This document shows, piece after piece, positions 33,735 to 50,889 of a stretch of DNA of 64,000 bases. The stretch comes from Sphingomonadaceae bacterium (GTDB lineage Bacteria > Pseudomonadota > Alphaproteobacteria > Sphingomonadales > Sphingomonadaceae). The translations under genes were made by a program, and so were the position numbers. The notes under the pieces were generated by a model. That model searched no databases and had not been told where the DNA came from. It was given only the letters and a program-made list of their open reading frames with translations. The stretch spans positions 806,001 to 870,000 of the forward strand of contig JACKLA010000001.1 of assembly GCA_024236155.1 (NCBI GenBank), in the 5' to 3' direction. The number at the start of each line of letters is the position of its first letter. Position 1 is the first letter of the stretch.

Positions 33735-34282
33735 CACACGGTTCCTTCCAGGTCTTCGCGCATCGCGGCGCCGTGGCGGAACACGCGGGCGAGGATGAAC
33801 AGGACCAGCACCATCAGGATGCCTGTCAGGTCGAGGCCGGCGTCGATGTTGACATCGGCATGGTCGACCTTGTCGGCCCATTTCGCCAGCATCAGGCCGA
33901 GACCCGCAGCAGGCAGCATCAGGATCTGTACGCCCAGCAGCAACCAGGCCATCATGCTCAGCCGGTCGGCATTGACCGGCGCAAAGGGATCGCCTTCACC
34001 CACCGTGCCGATGATGCGGCGCAGCTTGTCGAAGAATATGAAGACGCTGATCACGATGGCCAGTCCGACAAACAGCAGGCCGATGGTCGGGAATAGCGGG
34101 AAGGCACCTGCCGCCTCACCAAGCTCTTTCGCAAGTTCGGCGTCGATGCGCCCGCCGAAGATAAGAAGGAGCGGTATGGCGATCGTCAGGGCGAGAGCGC
34201 CGAGTGCCATGAAAAACTGCATCAGGATGGTCACGACCTTGCCGGCAAGCAGCAGCGGGTCGGTGGGATGGAACTGGGACAT
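33734..34282 (-). CDS. DUF2975 membrane protein
   Basis: A 182-residue inner-membrane protein with four predicted transmembrane segments (about 12-40, 65-85, 115-135, 150-170). The segment DPFAPVNADRLSMMAW between the second and third is the DUF2975 signature. Family proteins are almost always encoded just before a YozG-like XRE regulator, as here with an ATGA overlap, and are suspected to sense or transmit a membrane signal to it. Function otherwise unknown. Confidence 0.88.
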   Translation of the reverse strand: MSQFHPTDPLLLAGKVVTILMQFFMALGALALTIAIPLLLIFGGRIDAELAKELGEAAGAFPLFPTIGLLFVGLAIVISVFIFFDKLRRIIGTVGEGDPFAPVNADRLSMMAWLLLGVQILMLPAAGLGLMLAKWADKVDHADVNIDAGLDLTGILMVLVLFILARVFRHGAAMREDLEGTV

Positions 34283-34318
34283 TGTCTGCTCCTTGGGTCG
34301 GTAGGGTGCGTGCCTGGA

Positions 34319-34447
34319 TTAGGCGAGCGCCGGAAGCGCAGTCACGGCTGCCTGTGCGGGCGGTACGGTGATGACCGGGGTCCAGGTCGCGACGACGATG
34401 AAAACGGCTGCGATGGCAGCGAGCGAGTGGTGGGCAAAACGGGACAT
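34319..34447 (-). CDS. 42-residue hydrophobic peptide heading the DUF2975/XRE operon
   Basis: A short open frame (MSRFAHHSLAAIAAVFIVV...) of 42 codons with AAGGAGA about 8 nt before its ATG, a strong ribosome site. Its single hydrophobic stretch (about residues 9-34, followed by PPAQAA) could be a transmembrane anchor or signal peptide with an AQA-type cleavage site. It ends 36 nt before DUF2975 on the same strand and starts just downstream of the AT-rich palindromes, so it is the first gene of the operon. I do not recognise it. Confidence 0.6.
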   Translation of the reverse strand: MSRFAHHSLAAIAAVFIVVATWTPVITVPPAQAAVTALPALA

Positions 34448-34468
34448 TTATCGATCTCCTTGAATGTC

Positions 34469-34554
34469 AATATCGATATTCAATAAGGGCGATTCGATTT
34501 ATTGTCAAACGATAATATCGAAAAACGATATTTCACTGATTGTTTTGCGATATT
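34469..34554. promoter_or_regulatory. Repeated ATATCG/CGATAT operator-promoter region
   Basis: AATATCGATATT (34469-34480) is a perfect 12-bp palindrome. AATATCG at 34514-34520 and CGATATT at 34526-34532 form an inverted repeat with an A5 spacer, and CGATATT recurs at 34548-34554. The stretch is strongly AT-rich against a GC-rich genome. Position directly upstream of the peptide/DUF2975/XRE operon suggests binding sites for that XRE regulator. Confidence 0.6.
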
Positions 34555-34660
34555 TTCCGATGATCGGTTGCGTCGGCAGGGCAGGGGCATCGGCGTCCGG
34601 CGCCGGATGATGCGATTCGCCATGGAAACCGGGTCGGGGCAGCCGGGGAACGGCCTGGTG

Positions 34661-35692
34661 TCAGCTTTCGCGGTGGACCACGTGTTCGTCGCAGTACCAG
34701 TTGTGCAGCGTCACCATGTCTCCCGCCATGGTTTCACGGCGTTCGATCGGGGTCAGGCGGTTGAGCCAGCTGATTCCGCGTTCGGCGCCCGGCGGGTTGG
34801 CATAGGTCACGCCGTCCATGAGGCGCAGCTCGATCCATTGAACGATGGCGCTGATTTCCCCGCCAGTGCTGGCCAGCTCGGTCGTCGAGGCGGCACTCGG
34901 CGGCGGATCGTCCGCAGCCGTCCAGCGGAAGTGGAACGCGGTTGCCGGCGCACTGCGCAACGCCAGCCTCGGGTTGTCGCAACGGATGGTCTGCACCGGA
35001 GGGAAGTGGCGGGCGAAGGGTGACAGGTCGAAGCCTTCGACCCCTGTCAGCGGCGGGTCGATGTCGGGATGGCAGGCAAGCGCAACCTCGATACTCGCTG
35101 CTTCGGGAATGAAAATCGCGTCCTCGCTGCACAATTCGCTGCGCGCATGGGCAAGCACGTTCAACACACCCTCGCTTAGCAGGTTGTCCGAGAAAATTTC
35201 CGATACCACGCAGTCCACACCGCCAGCGAGATCGCGCGCCCTGTCGAGCTGGAACGAAGGCCGGTCGATCACCGTGATCCGGTTTGCCAGCCCGTTCGCT
35301 GCAATGATATCGCGCGCGGTCTTCGCCAGCCTCGGGTCCTGCTCGCAGGCCACCACCGATGCCGCCCCGGCACGCGCCGCCATCATTGCGAGCAGCCCCG
35401 ATCCGGTGCCGATATCGAGCACCCGCCTGCCCGGTGCGAGCTTCTCGATAGCCTTCCGGTAGGCCCGGTTGCGCTGCGCGTCCTCCAGCATCCTGGCGTG
35501 GAAACGCGGCACGCCATGGGTCTCGAGGATGCGGCAGGCGCTTTCTATATCCGGGTCTCCCGGGCTTGCCGCACGAGCCCGATCCACCAGCGCGACCACC
35601 ATTGCCCGGCCGCGCTCCGCCAGCAGTTCGCTGCCGCGTTGCAGCAGCCTGGCCGGATCCTGCAAGATGGATTTTTCCGCCCCGTCGCCCAT
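34661..35692 (-). CDS. PRMT7-like SAM-dependent methyltransferase
   Basis: A 343-residue methyltransferase. SAM-binding VLDIGTGSGLLAMMAARAG follows a helical N-terminus; then CEQDP (ribose-binding acid) and VSEIFSDNLLSEG, which resembles the double-E loop of protein arginine methyltransferases (two acidic residues flanking the loop). The C-terminal half is the beta-rich region seen in PRMT7-like proteins. It might methylate arginine or another guanidino substrate; bacterial members are poorly studied. The ATG at 35692 (MGDGAEKSI) was preferred over a GTG 36 nt upstream. It is divergent from rpoB. Confidence 0.78.
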   Translation of the reverse strand: MGDGAEKSILQDPARLLQRGSELLAERGRAMVVALVDRARAASPGDPDIESACRILETHGVPRFHARMLEDAQRNRAYRKAIEKLAPGRRVLDIGTGSGLLAMMAARAGAASVVACEQDPRLAKTARDIIAANGLANRITVIDRPSFQLDRARDLAGGVDCVVSEIFSDNLLSEGVLNVLAHARSELCSEDAIFIPEAASIEVALACHPDIDPPLTGVEGFDLSPFARHFPPVQTIRCDNPRLALRSAPATAFHFRWTAADDPPPSAASTTELASTGGEISAIVQWIELRLMDGVTYANPPGAERGISWLNRLTPIERRETMAGDMVTLHNWYCDEHVVHRES

Positions 35693-36033
35693 GGCCGCTT
35701 CATGGCAAAAGTGCGGCGGCAAAGCCACTGCTCAAATTCCGCGCGCCTTCGCGCCCGCAGCGTTTGACATTGGCAGGTGCAATTCCTACATGGCGCGCAA
35801 CCGCTCGCTTCGAGCAAGACCGATTCATGCGCGGGGATTGGTCACAGGACGGAAGCGGCGTTTCCATATTCGCGACGTAGCATGCTGCAGCAGCACCGGG
35901 ACCGGTGCGTCTTCGCTGCGGCCTTTTTGCGTCTCTCGAATGTGGTGTCCCACCCCGCGCAGGACAACAATTCAAGCCGGCCCCGTGCGTTTCGGGCGCG
36001 GTCGGTGCAAACACACAAGAGGCATACCCTCCT
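35693..36033 (+). promoter_or_regulatory. rpoBC promoter and leader region
   Basis: About 340 bp between the PRMT-like gene and rpoB. TTGACA at 35764-35769 with a 17-nt spacer to TACATG (35787-35792) is a plausible sigma-70 promoter for rpoBC; the -10 match is modest. A GCACCG/CGGTGC inverted repeat (about 35893-35908) followed by a GCCTTTTTG run lies in the leader and could be an attenuator. No protein gene was seen. Confidence 0.45.
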
Positions 36034-40239
<4,206 letters not shown>

Positions 40240-40298
40240 GGGGAGTTCGCTCCCCCACCGCTTCCGCCCCGAGAATTTCACCCGACAGGGAATAAGTC

Positions 40299-44588
<4,290 letters not shown>

Positions 44589-44623
44589 TCCTCCCGAATT
44601 CTGTCGGCTCGACACGGAACAGC

Positions 44624-44655
44624 CCCGCCGGAAGTTCGCTTCCGGCGGGGTTTTC
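44624..44655 (+). terminator. Terminator of rpoBC
   Basis: CCCCGCCGGAAG (44624-44635), a TTCG tetraloop and CTTCCGGCGGGG (44640-44651) make a perfect 12-bp stem followed by TTTT, 35 bp after the rpoC stop. Confidence 0.93.
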
Positions 44656-44715
44656 CTTGGCAAGCGCGCGGGCATGGGGCAGTCTTCCCGGATCGTAGAA
44701 GGTCGGGAGGGGAAC

Positions 44716-45435
44716 ATGGCTGTTCGTTCGTTTGTGCTGGGGCTGGTGGCAGCATCGCTGCTGGTGCCGGTTGCCGTATCCGCGCAGGATGAAGGGCTGA
44801 TCGTCGTCACCGGATCGCGCGTCGATCGCGACGAATACGATCGCTATTACGATGATGACCAGTCGGCCATCGGGCTGACCCGCACGGCCGATTTCTTCGT
44901 CAAACCGATCTATGTCAGTTCGGATTCGCGCGATGCCGAAACGCGCAAGGAAGAGCTGCTCGCCATGCTGCGAGCGACTATCGAACGGGCAGAGAGCGAC
45001 GGGTTGCGGCTGGTCGCGGGGAATTACAAGCTGACGCCGGTGACACTCGCCCGCGTCGCTGAGCTTGACATCACCGCCGGGCGGCGACCCGATACCAGCC
45101 GCGTGCTGGTCTATGTCCGCATCCCGGTTGGCAGCGGGCCGGACAGTGTGAAAGATGCCGACGAGAGGATCGAACGCTTCGTCAAGTCGATCCCGGTCAC
45201 CGGGCGATCCTATATCGAAACCGGCAGCACCGCGCTGGCGATCAACAATCCGCAGCAATATCGCGGCGCGGTGGTCAAGGCGATTGCCGACGAATCCAAA
45301 CGCTATGCGGCGATGTTCGGCAACGACTACGGGATCGAGATACGCGGTCTCGATTCAGAACTGTATTTCAAACAGGCGAGCGAGACCGAGGTTTTCCTCT
45401 ACATCCAGCACAGTTTCGTGATCAAACCGAAATAG
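44716..45435 (+). CDS. Secreted protein with TonB-box-like N-terminus (SIMPL-like?)
   Basis: A 239-residue exported protein starting MAVRSFVLG (ATG at 44716, GGGAGGGG just upstream). After a signal peptide (ending about VSAQD, residue 25) comes EGLIVVTGSRV, the motif that in sphingomonad TonB-dependent receptors forms the TonB box, yet the protein is far too short to be a receptor. The rest (RKEELLAMLRATIERAES, then two beta-rich stretches) somewhat resembles periplasmic SIMPL-type proteins. I do not assign a function. It lies directly after the rpoC terminator and seems monocistronic. Confidence 0.68.
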   Translation: MAVRSFVLGLVAASLLVPVAVSAQDEGLIVVTGSRVDRDEYDRYYDDDQSAIGLTRTADFFVKPIYVSSDSRDAETRKEELLAMLRATIERAESDGLRLVAGNYKLTPVTLARVAELDITAGRRPDTSRVLVYVRIPVGSGPDSVKDADERIERFVKSIPVTGRSYIETGSTALAINNPQQYRGAVVKAIADESKRYAAMFGNDYGIEIRGLDSELYFKQASETEVFLYIQHSFVIKPK

Positions 45436-45457
45436 GCGCGGCTGCGCCTGTCCACAG

Positions 45458-45985
45458 TCACTCGGCCTCCAGTTCCGCGAGCTTCTTCTTCGCGTATTCG
45501 TAGTCGGGTTTCAGTTCGAGCGCGCGGCGATAGAAGCGCTTTGCGGCTTCGATATCGCCATCGGTTTTCGACCAGTAACCCATGCCCGAACAGGCCGTGG
45601 CATCGTTTGCCTCGCAACCCTTGGCATCCCATTCGCGCGACTTCTCGCTGCTCGATTCGAACGCGCTGTTGTCGAGGTAGTACCAGCTGAGCAGGCTGCA
45701 GGATTTGCCCAGCCCGCCATTGCATGCCTTGGCGAGATACCGCTCCGATTTCACCGCATCGCGTTCGGTAACGCCGTTGTAGCGGCCGCCATAGGACCGG
45801 CCCGCAATATGGCATGCCTCCAGCTTCACCGGATCGCGTGCAGCCTTGCCCTTGAGCCGGTTGCACGCCTTTTCCGTCGCAGCGAGATCGACGGTTTCAT
45901 CGTCTTGCGCCGCCAGGGGCGGGAGATAGAGCGATGCGCCGAAAAATGCGGCGCCCGCCAGAAATGTCAGGCCGCGTCCAAACAT
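45458..45985 (-). CDS. Secreted tetratricopeptide/Sel1-like repeat protein
   Basis: A 175-residue exported protein. The signal peptide runs to about residue 27 (LAAQD). Helical pairs with Cys-containing repeats (ACNRLKG, ACHIAGRSYGG, ACNGGLGKSCSLLSWYY, GCEANDATACSGMGYW) look like Sel1-type repeats with paired cysteines, and the end AKRFYRRALELKPDYEYAKKKL is a classical TPR. Likely a periplasmic scaffold for protein contacts. It starts at the ATG 45985, 69 bp from and divergent to gltX. The same frame is open far upstream but antisense to gltX. Confidence 0.75.
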   Translation of the reverse strand: MFGRGLTFLAGAAFFGASLYLPPLAAQDDETVDLAATEKACNRLKGKAARDPVKLEACHIAGRSYGGRYNGVTERDAVKSERYLAKACNGGLGKSCSLLSWYYLDNSAFESSSEKSREWDAKGCEANDATACSGMGYWSKTDGDIEAAKRFYRRALELKPDYEYAKKKLAELEAE

Positions 45986-46054
45986 GGAATTCCCCTCTCG
46001 AAACCGGTGCAATTCGCTTGTCCTAATCCGCTGCACTCGGCTAGCGCAAGCGGC

Positions 46055-47425
46055 ATGATCACCACCCGCTTCGCCCCGTCGCCCACGGGCCGCCTCCATG
46101 TCGGCAACATCCGCACCGCGCTGCATAACTGGATGCTGGCGCGCAAGGGTGGCGCAGGAGAGAAGGGACGCTTCCTGCTGCGGATCGATGACACCGATGC
46201 CGAACGCAGCCGGGAGGAATATGTCGATGCGATCCGCGCCGATCTCGCATGGCTGGGGCTGGAACCGGATGGTGAGGAACGGCAGTCGGCGCGACTGGCG
46301 AAATATGAAGCGGCGTTCGAGGCGCTGAGGGCTGCGGGGCGCGTCTACCCGGCCTATGAGACCGCGCAGGAACTCGACCTCAAGCGCAAGATCCAGCTCG
46401 GTCGCGGCTTGCCGCCGATCTATGATCGCGCGGCGCTGGCGCTGAGCGATGCCGAGCGGGCGGCAAAAGAGGCCGAGGGGATTGCCCCGCACTGGCGCTT
46501 CAGGCTCGACCATGACGAACCGATCGCGTGGGACGATGGCGTGCGCGGCACACAGAAATTTGCACCAGCACAGCTGAGCGACCCGGTGATCCGCCGTGCC
46601 GATGGATCGTGGCTCTATATGTTGCCGAGTGCGGTCGACGATATCGACATGGGGGTGACCCATGTCCTGCGCGGTGAGGATCACGTATCCAACACTGCCG
46701 TTCAAATTCAGATGTTTGCCGCACTTTATGTTGCGGGCTTTGTTGCAGCAAAGAGTGCAGCAAAAAGCCATCCCGATTTTGCGCATGAGGCGCTGCTGGT
46801 GGGGCGTGAAGGCAAGCTTTCCAAGCGGCTCGGCTCGCTCGGTTGCGACGCCTTTCGCGAGCGCGGGATCGAGCCTGAAGCGGTGATTGCATTGCTCGCG
46901 CGGCTCGGCACGTCGCAGCCGGTCGAACCGATTGCGGATCGCGCGGCGCTGATCGAAAGCTTCGACCTCTCGACCTTCGGCCGTGCTCCGGCCAAGTTTG
47001 ACGATGCCGAGCTGGAACGCATCAACACCGCCATCGTTCACCAGCTGGACTTTGCCCATGTGGCCGACCGCCTGCCCGAAGGGATGGACGAGGCGGGCTG
47101 GCGCGCGATCCGACCGAACCTGACGACGGTGGCCGAAGCAGGCGAATGGTGGCGGCTGGTAACCGGACCAATCGACAGCTGCGAGTTCTCCGAAGAGGAC
47201 CGCGCCTACCTCACCGAAGCGGCGGCCACGCTGACCTGGGGCGACGATCCCTGGCGCGCGCTGACCACTGCGCTGAAGGACAAGACCGGGCGCAAGGGCA
47301 AGGCGCTGTTCCTCCCCCTGCGGCAGGCGCTCACCGGGATGGACCACGGACCCGATATGGCCGAACTTCTTCCACTGATTGGCGAGGATGAGACCAGGGC
47401 CAGACTGCGGCATGCGGCGGGCTAG
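46055..47425 (+). CDS. gltX: Glutamate--tRNA ligase
   Basis: Class I aminoacyl-tRNA synthetase of 456 residues charging tRNA-Glu (and possibly tRNA-Gln in bacteria without GlnRS). TRFAPSPTGRLHVGN contains the HIGH-type motif (HVGN) and GKLSKRLGS the KMSKS-type motif. Between QIQMF and PDFAHEAL there is an extra Ala/Val-rich stretch of roughly a dozen residues (about 46715-46775), compared with the usual short ALG-type link. Alphaproteobacteria often carry two gltX genes with divided tRNA specificity; which one this is cannot be said. It is monocistronic, divergent from the TPR gene. Confidence 0.93.
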   Translation: MITTRFAPSPTGRLHVGNIRTALHNWMLARKGGAGEKGRFLLRIDDTDAERSREEYVDAIRADLAWLGLEPDGEERQSARLAKYEAAFEALRAAGRVYPAYETAQELDLKRKIQLGRGLPPIYDRAALALSDAERAAKEAEGIAPHWRFRLDHDEPIAWDDGVRGTQKFAPAQLSDPVIRRADGSWLYMLPSAVDDIDMGVTHVLRGEDHVSNTAVQIQMFAALYVAGFVAAKSAAKSHPDFAHEALLVGREGKLSKRLGSLGCDAFRERGIEPEAVIALLARLGTSQPVEPIADRAALIESFDLSTFGRAPAKFDDAELERINTAIVHQLDFAHVADRLPEGMDEAGWRAIRPNLTTVAEAGEWWRLVTGPIDSCEFSEEDRAYLTEAAATLTWGDDPWRALTTALKDKTGRKGKALFLPLRQALTGMDHGPDMAELLPLIGEDETRARLRHAAG

Positions 47426-47525
47426 TTTGCCAGAGATCCGGGTGGATGCTGCCCGGTGTTGAGCCGGGCCTGTTTCGTGGCATATGGAACATCAAGACCG
47501 TCGCACTTTGCAGGAGGGGTGAAAC

Positions 47526-48656
47526 TTGGCACGAGGATGTTGGCTGGCCGCAGTCGCAGCGGTGTTTGGAACCGCCTCTTGCGCGCAGGCGCCCGCATCC
47601 GCTGAGCGATCCGCATTTTCCAAACAGCTGTTCGAGCTTCCGCAGGGTGAGAATGCACTCCATGCCGGCGATTTGAACGGCGATGGTTTGATCGATCTCA
47701 TTTCAGCTTCAGAGGAAGCGGGTACGGTCACCGTCAGGTTGGGTGACGGGTTGGGAGGCTTTGCCGATGGAACAGAGTTTTCCGTCGACGCGATGCCGAC
47801 CTCGATCGACAGCGCCGATTTCGACGGTGACGGGATGGCCGATCTTGCAATCGCACATCACGAACAATCAACCTTCACCATCGCTTATGGCAAGGGCGAT
47901 GGCAGCGTGGGCAATATCGAAGGCCACTCACTGCCCGACCGAATTTCGCCCCACGTCCATATGATCCGGGTCGCCGATATTGGCGGGGATGGGCGGGTCG
48001 ATTTGCTGGTCGATAGCCGCGACAGTTTTGGCATCTTCACATTGCGTAATGTCGCAGGCTCGCCGGGCGTTTTCGAGGGCGCGCCTGTCGAGACGGGCGG
48101 CGCACCTTATCTCGGCTTCGCGCTCGGGGACATCGACGGCGACGGCCTTGTCGATATCGTCACCCCGAACCAGCGCGATACCAGCGTACTCCTTCAAAAT
48201 TCGTCGGGTGGAACTTTCCGGATCGGGCAACGACTGGCCGTACAATCTCCCTTCGCCGTTGCATTGGCGGATATCGATGGTGACGGCGCCACCGACCTGA
48301 TCGTCGCATCGGACGAAACCCGGTCAGGCCTGTTCGTCTTTGCGGGGAGCGGCAGCGGGCTGTTCGAAACTGCGGCCAGTCTGGAGCTCGATCTGGTGTC
48401 CGGAGCCAAGAATATCGCGACCGGCGATTTCGACGGCGATGGGCGCACGGATATTGTCGTTACCGCCTGGTCGGGCGAGATAGTCGTCGTCCTGAACCGT
48501 GCCGGGGCGCATGATATCGAGCGAGTGATCATGCCGAACCTTGAAGCGCCATGGTCGGTCGTTGCGGCCGATTTTGACAATGACGGGCGAAGCGAAATTG
48601 CGATCGCCGACGGCCTATCCGGAAACGGCGTGATCCTCTCGATCGACGATCAGTAG
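47526..48656 (+). CDS. Lipoprotein-like FG-GAP/VCBS repeat protein
   Basis: A 376-residue exported protein with about seven FG-GAP/VCBS-like repeats, each with a calcium-binding DxDGDG-type loop (GDLNGDGLID, ADFDGDGMAD, ADIGGDGRVD, GDIDGDGLVD, ADIDGDGATD, GDFDGDGRTD, ADFDNDGRSE), which together should fold as a seven-bladed beta-propeller. The leader ends GTASC, a possible lipobox. The start is a TTG at 47526 preceded by AGGAGG about 10 nt upstream; no ATG in frame precedes the signal peptide. Adhesion or ligand binding at the cell surface is the usual inference. Confidence 0.8.
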   Translation: MARGCWLAAVAAVFGTASCAQAPASAERSAFSKQLFELPQGENALHAGDLNGDGLIDLISASEEAGTVTVRLGDGLGGFADGTEFSVDAMPTSIDSADFDGDGMADLAIAHHEQSTFTIAYGKGDGSVGNIEGHSLPDRISPHVHMIRVADIGGDGRVDLLVDSRDSFGIFTLRNVAGSPGVFEGAPVETGGAPYLGFALGDIDGDGLVDIVTPNQRDTSVLLQNSSGGTFRIGQRLAVQSPFAVALADIDGDGATDLIVASDETRSGLFVFAGSGSGLFETAASLELDLVSGAKNIATGDFDGDGRTDIVVTAWSGEIVVVLNRAGAHDIERVIMPNLEAPWSVVAADFDNDGRSEIAIADGLSGNGVILSIDDQ

Positions 48657-48711
48657 AAGCCCTCGAGGCGTGGCGCACACACGCTTCGGCTGCGCCTAAT
48701 GGGTCCTGACC

Positions 48712-50193
48712 CTAGTCATCGTAGTCTTTCAGCTCGTCGCCCACCAGCGTCACGACGTGCAGCAAATTCGTGCTGCCCGGCGTCCCGAACGGTACGCCCG
48801 CCAGCGCGATCAGCTTGCTGCCCGCATCGGCAAAGCCGTGGCGCAGGGCCATGCGCTTGCCCTTGGCGATCATCTCTTCGAAGCTGCCGATATCCTTGGT
48901 CGCCACCGCATGGGTGCCCCATAGCAAGGCCATCCGCCGCGCGGTGCGCATCGAAGGGGTGAGTACGAGCATCGGCACGCTTGGCCGCTCGCGGGCGACG
49001 CGGCGCGCGGTCGAGCCGCTGCCGGTGAAGACGGTGATCGCGGCGATCGGTACGGTATCGGCAATGGTCATGCAGGCATGGCTCAGCGCGTCGGCGGTGG
49101 TCGGGTCGGGCGGGGTATCAAGCATGCGCACGCGCTCGATATAATCCTCGTCCCGTTCGACCTGCACTGCGATCCGGTCCATGATCGTCACGGCTTCCTC
49201 GGGCCAGTCGCCTGCGGCGGTTTCGGCACTCAGCATCACCGCATCGGCCCCGTCATAGACCGCGTTTGCCACATCGGACACTTCGGCGCGGGTCGGGGCG
49301 GGGCTTTCGATCATGCTTTCGAGCATCTGCGTCGCGACGATTACCGGTTTGCCCATCAGCCGCGTCTTGTTGACGATGCGCTTCTGCAAAGGTGGGACTT
49401 CCTGCGGTTCCAGCTCGACGCCAAGGTCGCCGCGCGCCACCATCACACCATCGGCCATCTCGATGATCTCGTCGAGCCGCCGCACCGCCATCGGTTTCTC
49501 TATCTTGGCGCACAGCGCGCCATATCCGCCCATCAGCTTGCGCGCTTCGGCGAGGTCTTCCGGGCGCTGGACGAAGCTGAGGCCGATCCAGTCCGCACCT
49601 TGCCCGATGGCGAAGGCGAGGTCCTTGCGGTCCTTGTCGGTCAGGGCAGGGATGGGGATCTCCGCGTCGGGCACATTCACGCCCTTGCGGTCGGAGATTA
49701 CGCCGCCGACTTCGGCCGAGCAGAGGATTTTTTCATCGTCGGCGCTGATCACCCGCAGGCGGATCTTGCCGTCATTGATCAGCAGCCGCTGGCCTTTTTC
49801 GAGCAGGCCGAACAGTTCGGGATGCGGCAATTCGACGCGCGTTTCATCGCCCGGTTCGGGATTGCGGTCGAGCGTGAAATGGCCCGAATGGCGGATCACC
49901 GCCTTGCCGTCCTTGAACGTGCCCACGCGCAGCTTCGGCCCCTGCAGGTCGCAGAAGATCGCGATGGGGCGATGGAATTCCTTTTCCAGATCGCGGATCA
50001 TCTTGATCGTATTGGCGTGGGTCGCATGGTCGCCGTGGCTCATATTGACCCGGAAGGCATCGACCCCGGCTTTGAACAGCTTGCGCAGCATCTCCGGCTC
50101 GCGCGTGGCAGGGCCGGTGGTGGCGAGGATTTTGACCTTGCGGCCCCGTGGATCGATTTTCGTATGGTCGGGCTTTTGCGTCGGCTTTGTCAT
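48712..50193 (-). CDS. pyk: Pyruvate kinase
   Basis: A 493-residue glycolytic enzyme making pyruvate and ATP from phosphoenolpyruvate and ADP. VKILATTGPATREP start, RVNMSHGDH, MVARGDLGVELEPQEVPPLQKRIV (catalytic and K+/Mg2+ sites) and ESPAPTRAEVSDVANAVYDGADAVMLSAETA are diagnostic. The ATG at 50193 (MTKPTQKPD) matches family starts. Divergent from the DUF1244 and gapR genes, a conserved alphaproteobacterial neighbourhood. Confidence 0.97.
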   Translation of the reverse strand: MTKPTQKPDHTKIDPRGRKVKILATTGPATREPEMLRKLFKAGVDAFRVNMSHGDHATHANTIKMIRDLEKEFHRPIAIFCDLQGPKLRVGTFKDGKAVIRHSGHFTLDRNPEPGDETRVELPHPELFGLLEKGQRLLINDGKIRLRVISADDEKILCSAEVGGVISDRKGVNVPDAEIPIPALTDKDRKDLAFAIGQGADWIGLSFVQRPEDLAEARKLMGGYGALCAKIEKPMAVRRLDEIIEMADGVMVARGDLGVELEPQEVPPLQKRIVNKTRLMGKPVIVATQMLESMIESPAPTRAEVSDVANAVYDGADAVMLSAETAAGDWPEEAVTIMDRIAVQVERDEDYIERVRMLDTPPDPTTADALSHACMTIADTVPIAAITVFTGSGSTARRVARERPSVPMLVLTPSMRTARRMALLWGTHAVATKDIGSFEEMIAKGKRMALRHGFADAGSKLIALAGVPFGTPGSTNLLHVVTLVGDELKDYDD

Positions 50194-50242
50194 GGGTGCG
50201 GAGCTATGGCACAGCTTCATTGCAAGACAAGGAAAAGCGCGA

Positions 50243-50569
50243 ATGGATACGAATTCACCCGATGCCCCCGCAGATTCACTGGACCAATTGCCCGATGACG
50301 TAGCGGCGGCTGCCTTCCGCCGGCTGGTCCGCCACCTGCGCCATCGTCACGATGCGCAGAATATCGAACTGATGGGGCTGGCGGGTTTCTGCCGCAATTG
50401 CCTCGCCGACTGGATCAGGGATGCGGGCTATGATGGGGACAAACCGGCAGCGCGTGAACTGATCCACGGCATGCCGCAGGAAGAATGGAAAGCCACCCGC
50501 CAGATGCCTGCAACCGAGGAGCAGCTCGCGGCGATGGAGGCGAGCCTGTTGAAGAACGCACAGGAATAA
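50243..50569 (+). CDS. DUF1244 protein
   Basis: A 108-residue small cytoplasmic protein. The core FRRLVRHLRHRHDAQNIELMGLAGFCRNCLADWIRDAG and HGMPQEEWKATRQ are signature segments of DUF1244 (SMc04008-like). Its two cysteines sit as CxxC in FCRNCL, suggesting metal or redox function. It lies between pyk (divergent) and gapR, a synteny kept in many alphaproteobacteria. Function unknown. Confidence 0.88.
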   Translation: MDTNSPDAPADSLDQLPDDVAAAAFRRLVRHLRHRHDAQNIELMGLAGFCRNCLADWIRDAGYDGDKPAARELIHGMPQEEWKATRQMPATEEQLAAMEASLLKNAQE

Positions 50570-50652
50570 TTTTCCGCCCCTGTTCAAACCCGCACCGGCT
50601 CTGGCTATCGGGTGGCCAACACATTCACACCTGATTCTCTGGAGACTCTACA

Positions 50653-50889
50653 ATGGCCGAAGCCACCGACGACCGCCTGCGCCTGCTGATCGAACGCATC
50701 GAACGCCTCGAGGAAGAAAAGAAGGGCATCGCTGACGACATTCGTGACGTTTATGCAGAGGCAAAGGCCGTCGGCTATGACCCCAAGATCATGCGCCAGG
50801 TCGTGCGCCTCAGGAAAATGGACGCCAACGACCGCAACGAAATGGAAATGATCCTCGACACCTACAAGGCGGCGCTGGGGCTGGGCTAA
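50653..50889 (+). CDS. gapR: GapR-type nucleoid-associated protein (DUF2312)
   Basis: A 78-residue protein: the coiled-coil LIERIERLEEEKKGIADDIRDVYAEAK, then AVGYDPKIMRQVVRLRKMD, matches the DUF2312 family whose Caulobacter member GapR encircles overtwisted AT-rich DNA and helps replication and topoisomerase action. GGAGAC lies about 10 nt before the ATG. The stop codon overlaps the stop of the convergent CPBP protease gene. Confidence 0.92.
   Translation: MAEATDDRLRLLIERIERLEEEKKGIADDIRDVYAEAKAVGYDPKIMRQVVRLRKMDANDRNEMEMILDTYKAALGLG

Noticed and set aside
34501..34660. A gene in the AT-rich stretch upstream of the DUF2975 module
   Set aside because: The only open frame (about 34502-35023, plus strand) runs antisense to the methyltransferase gene and lacks a ribosome site.
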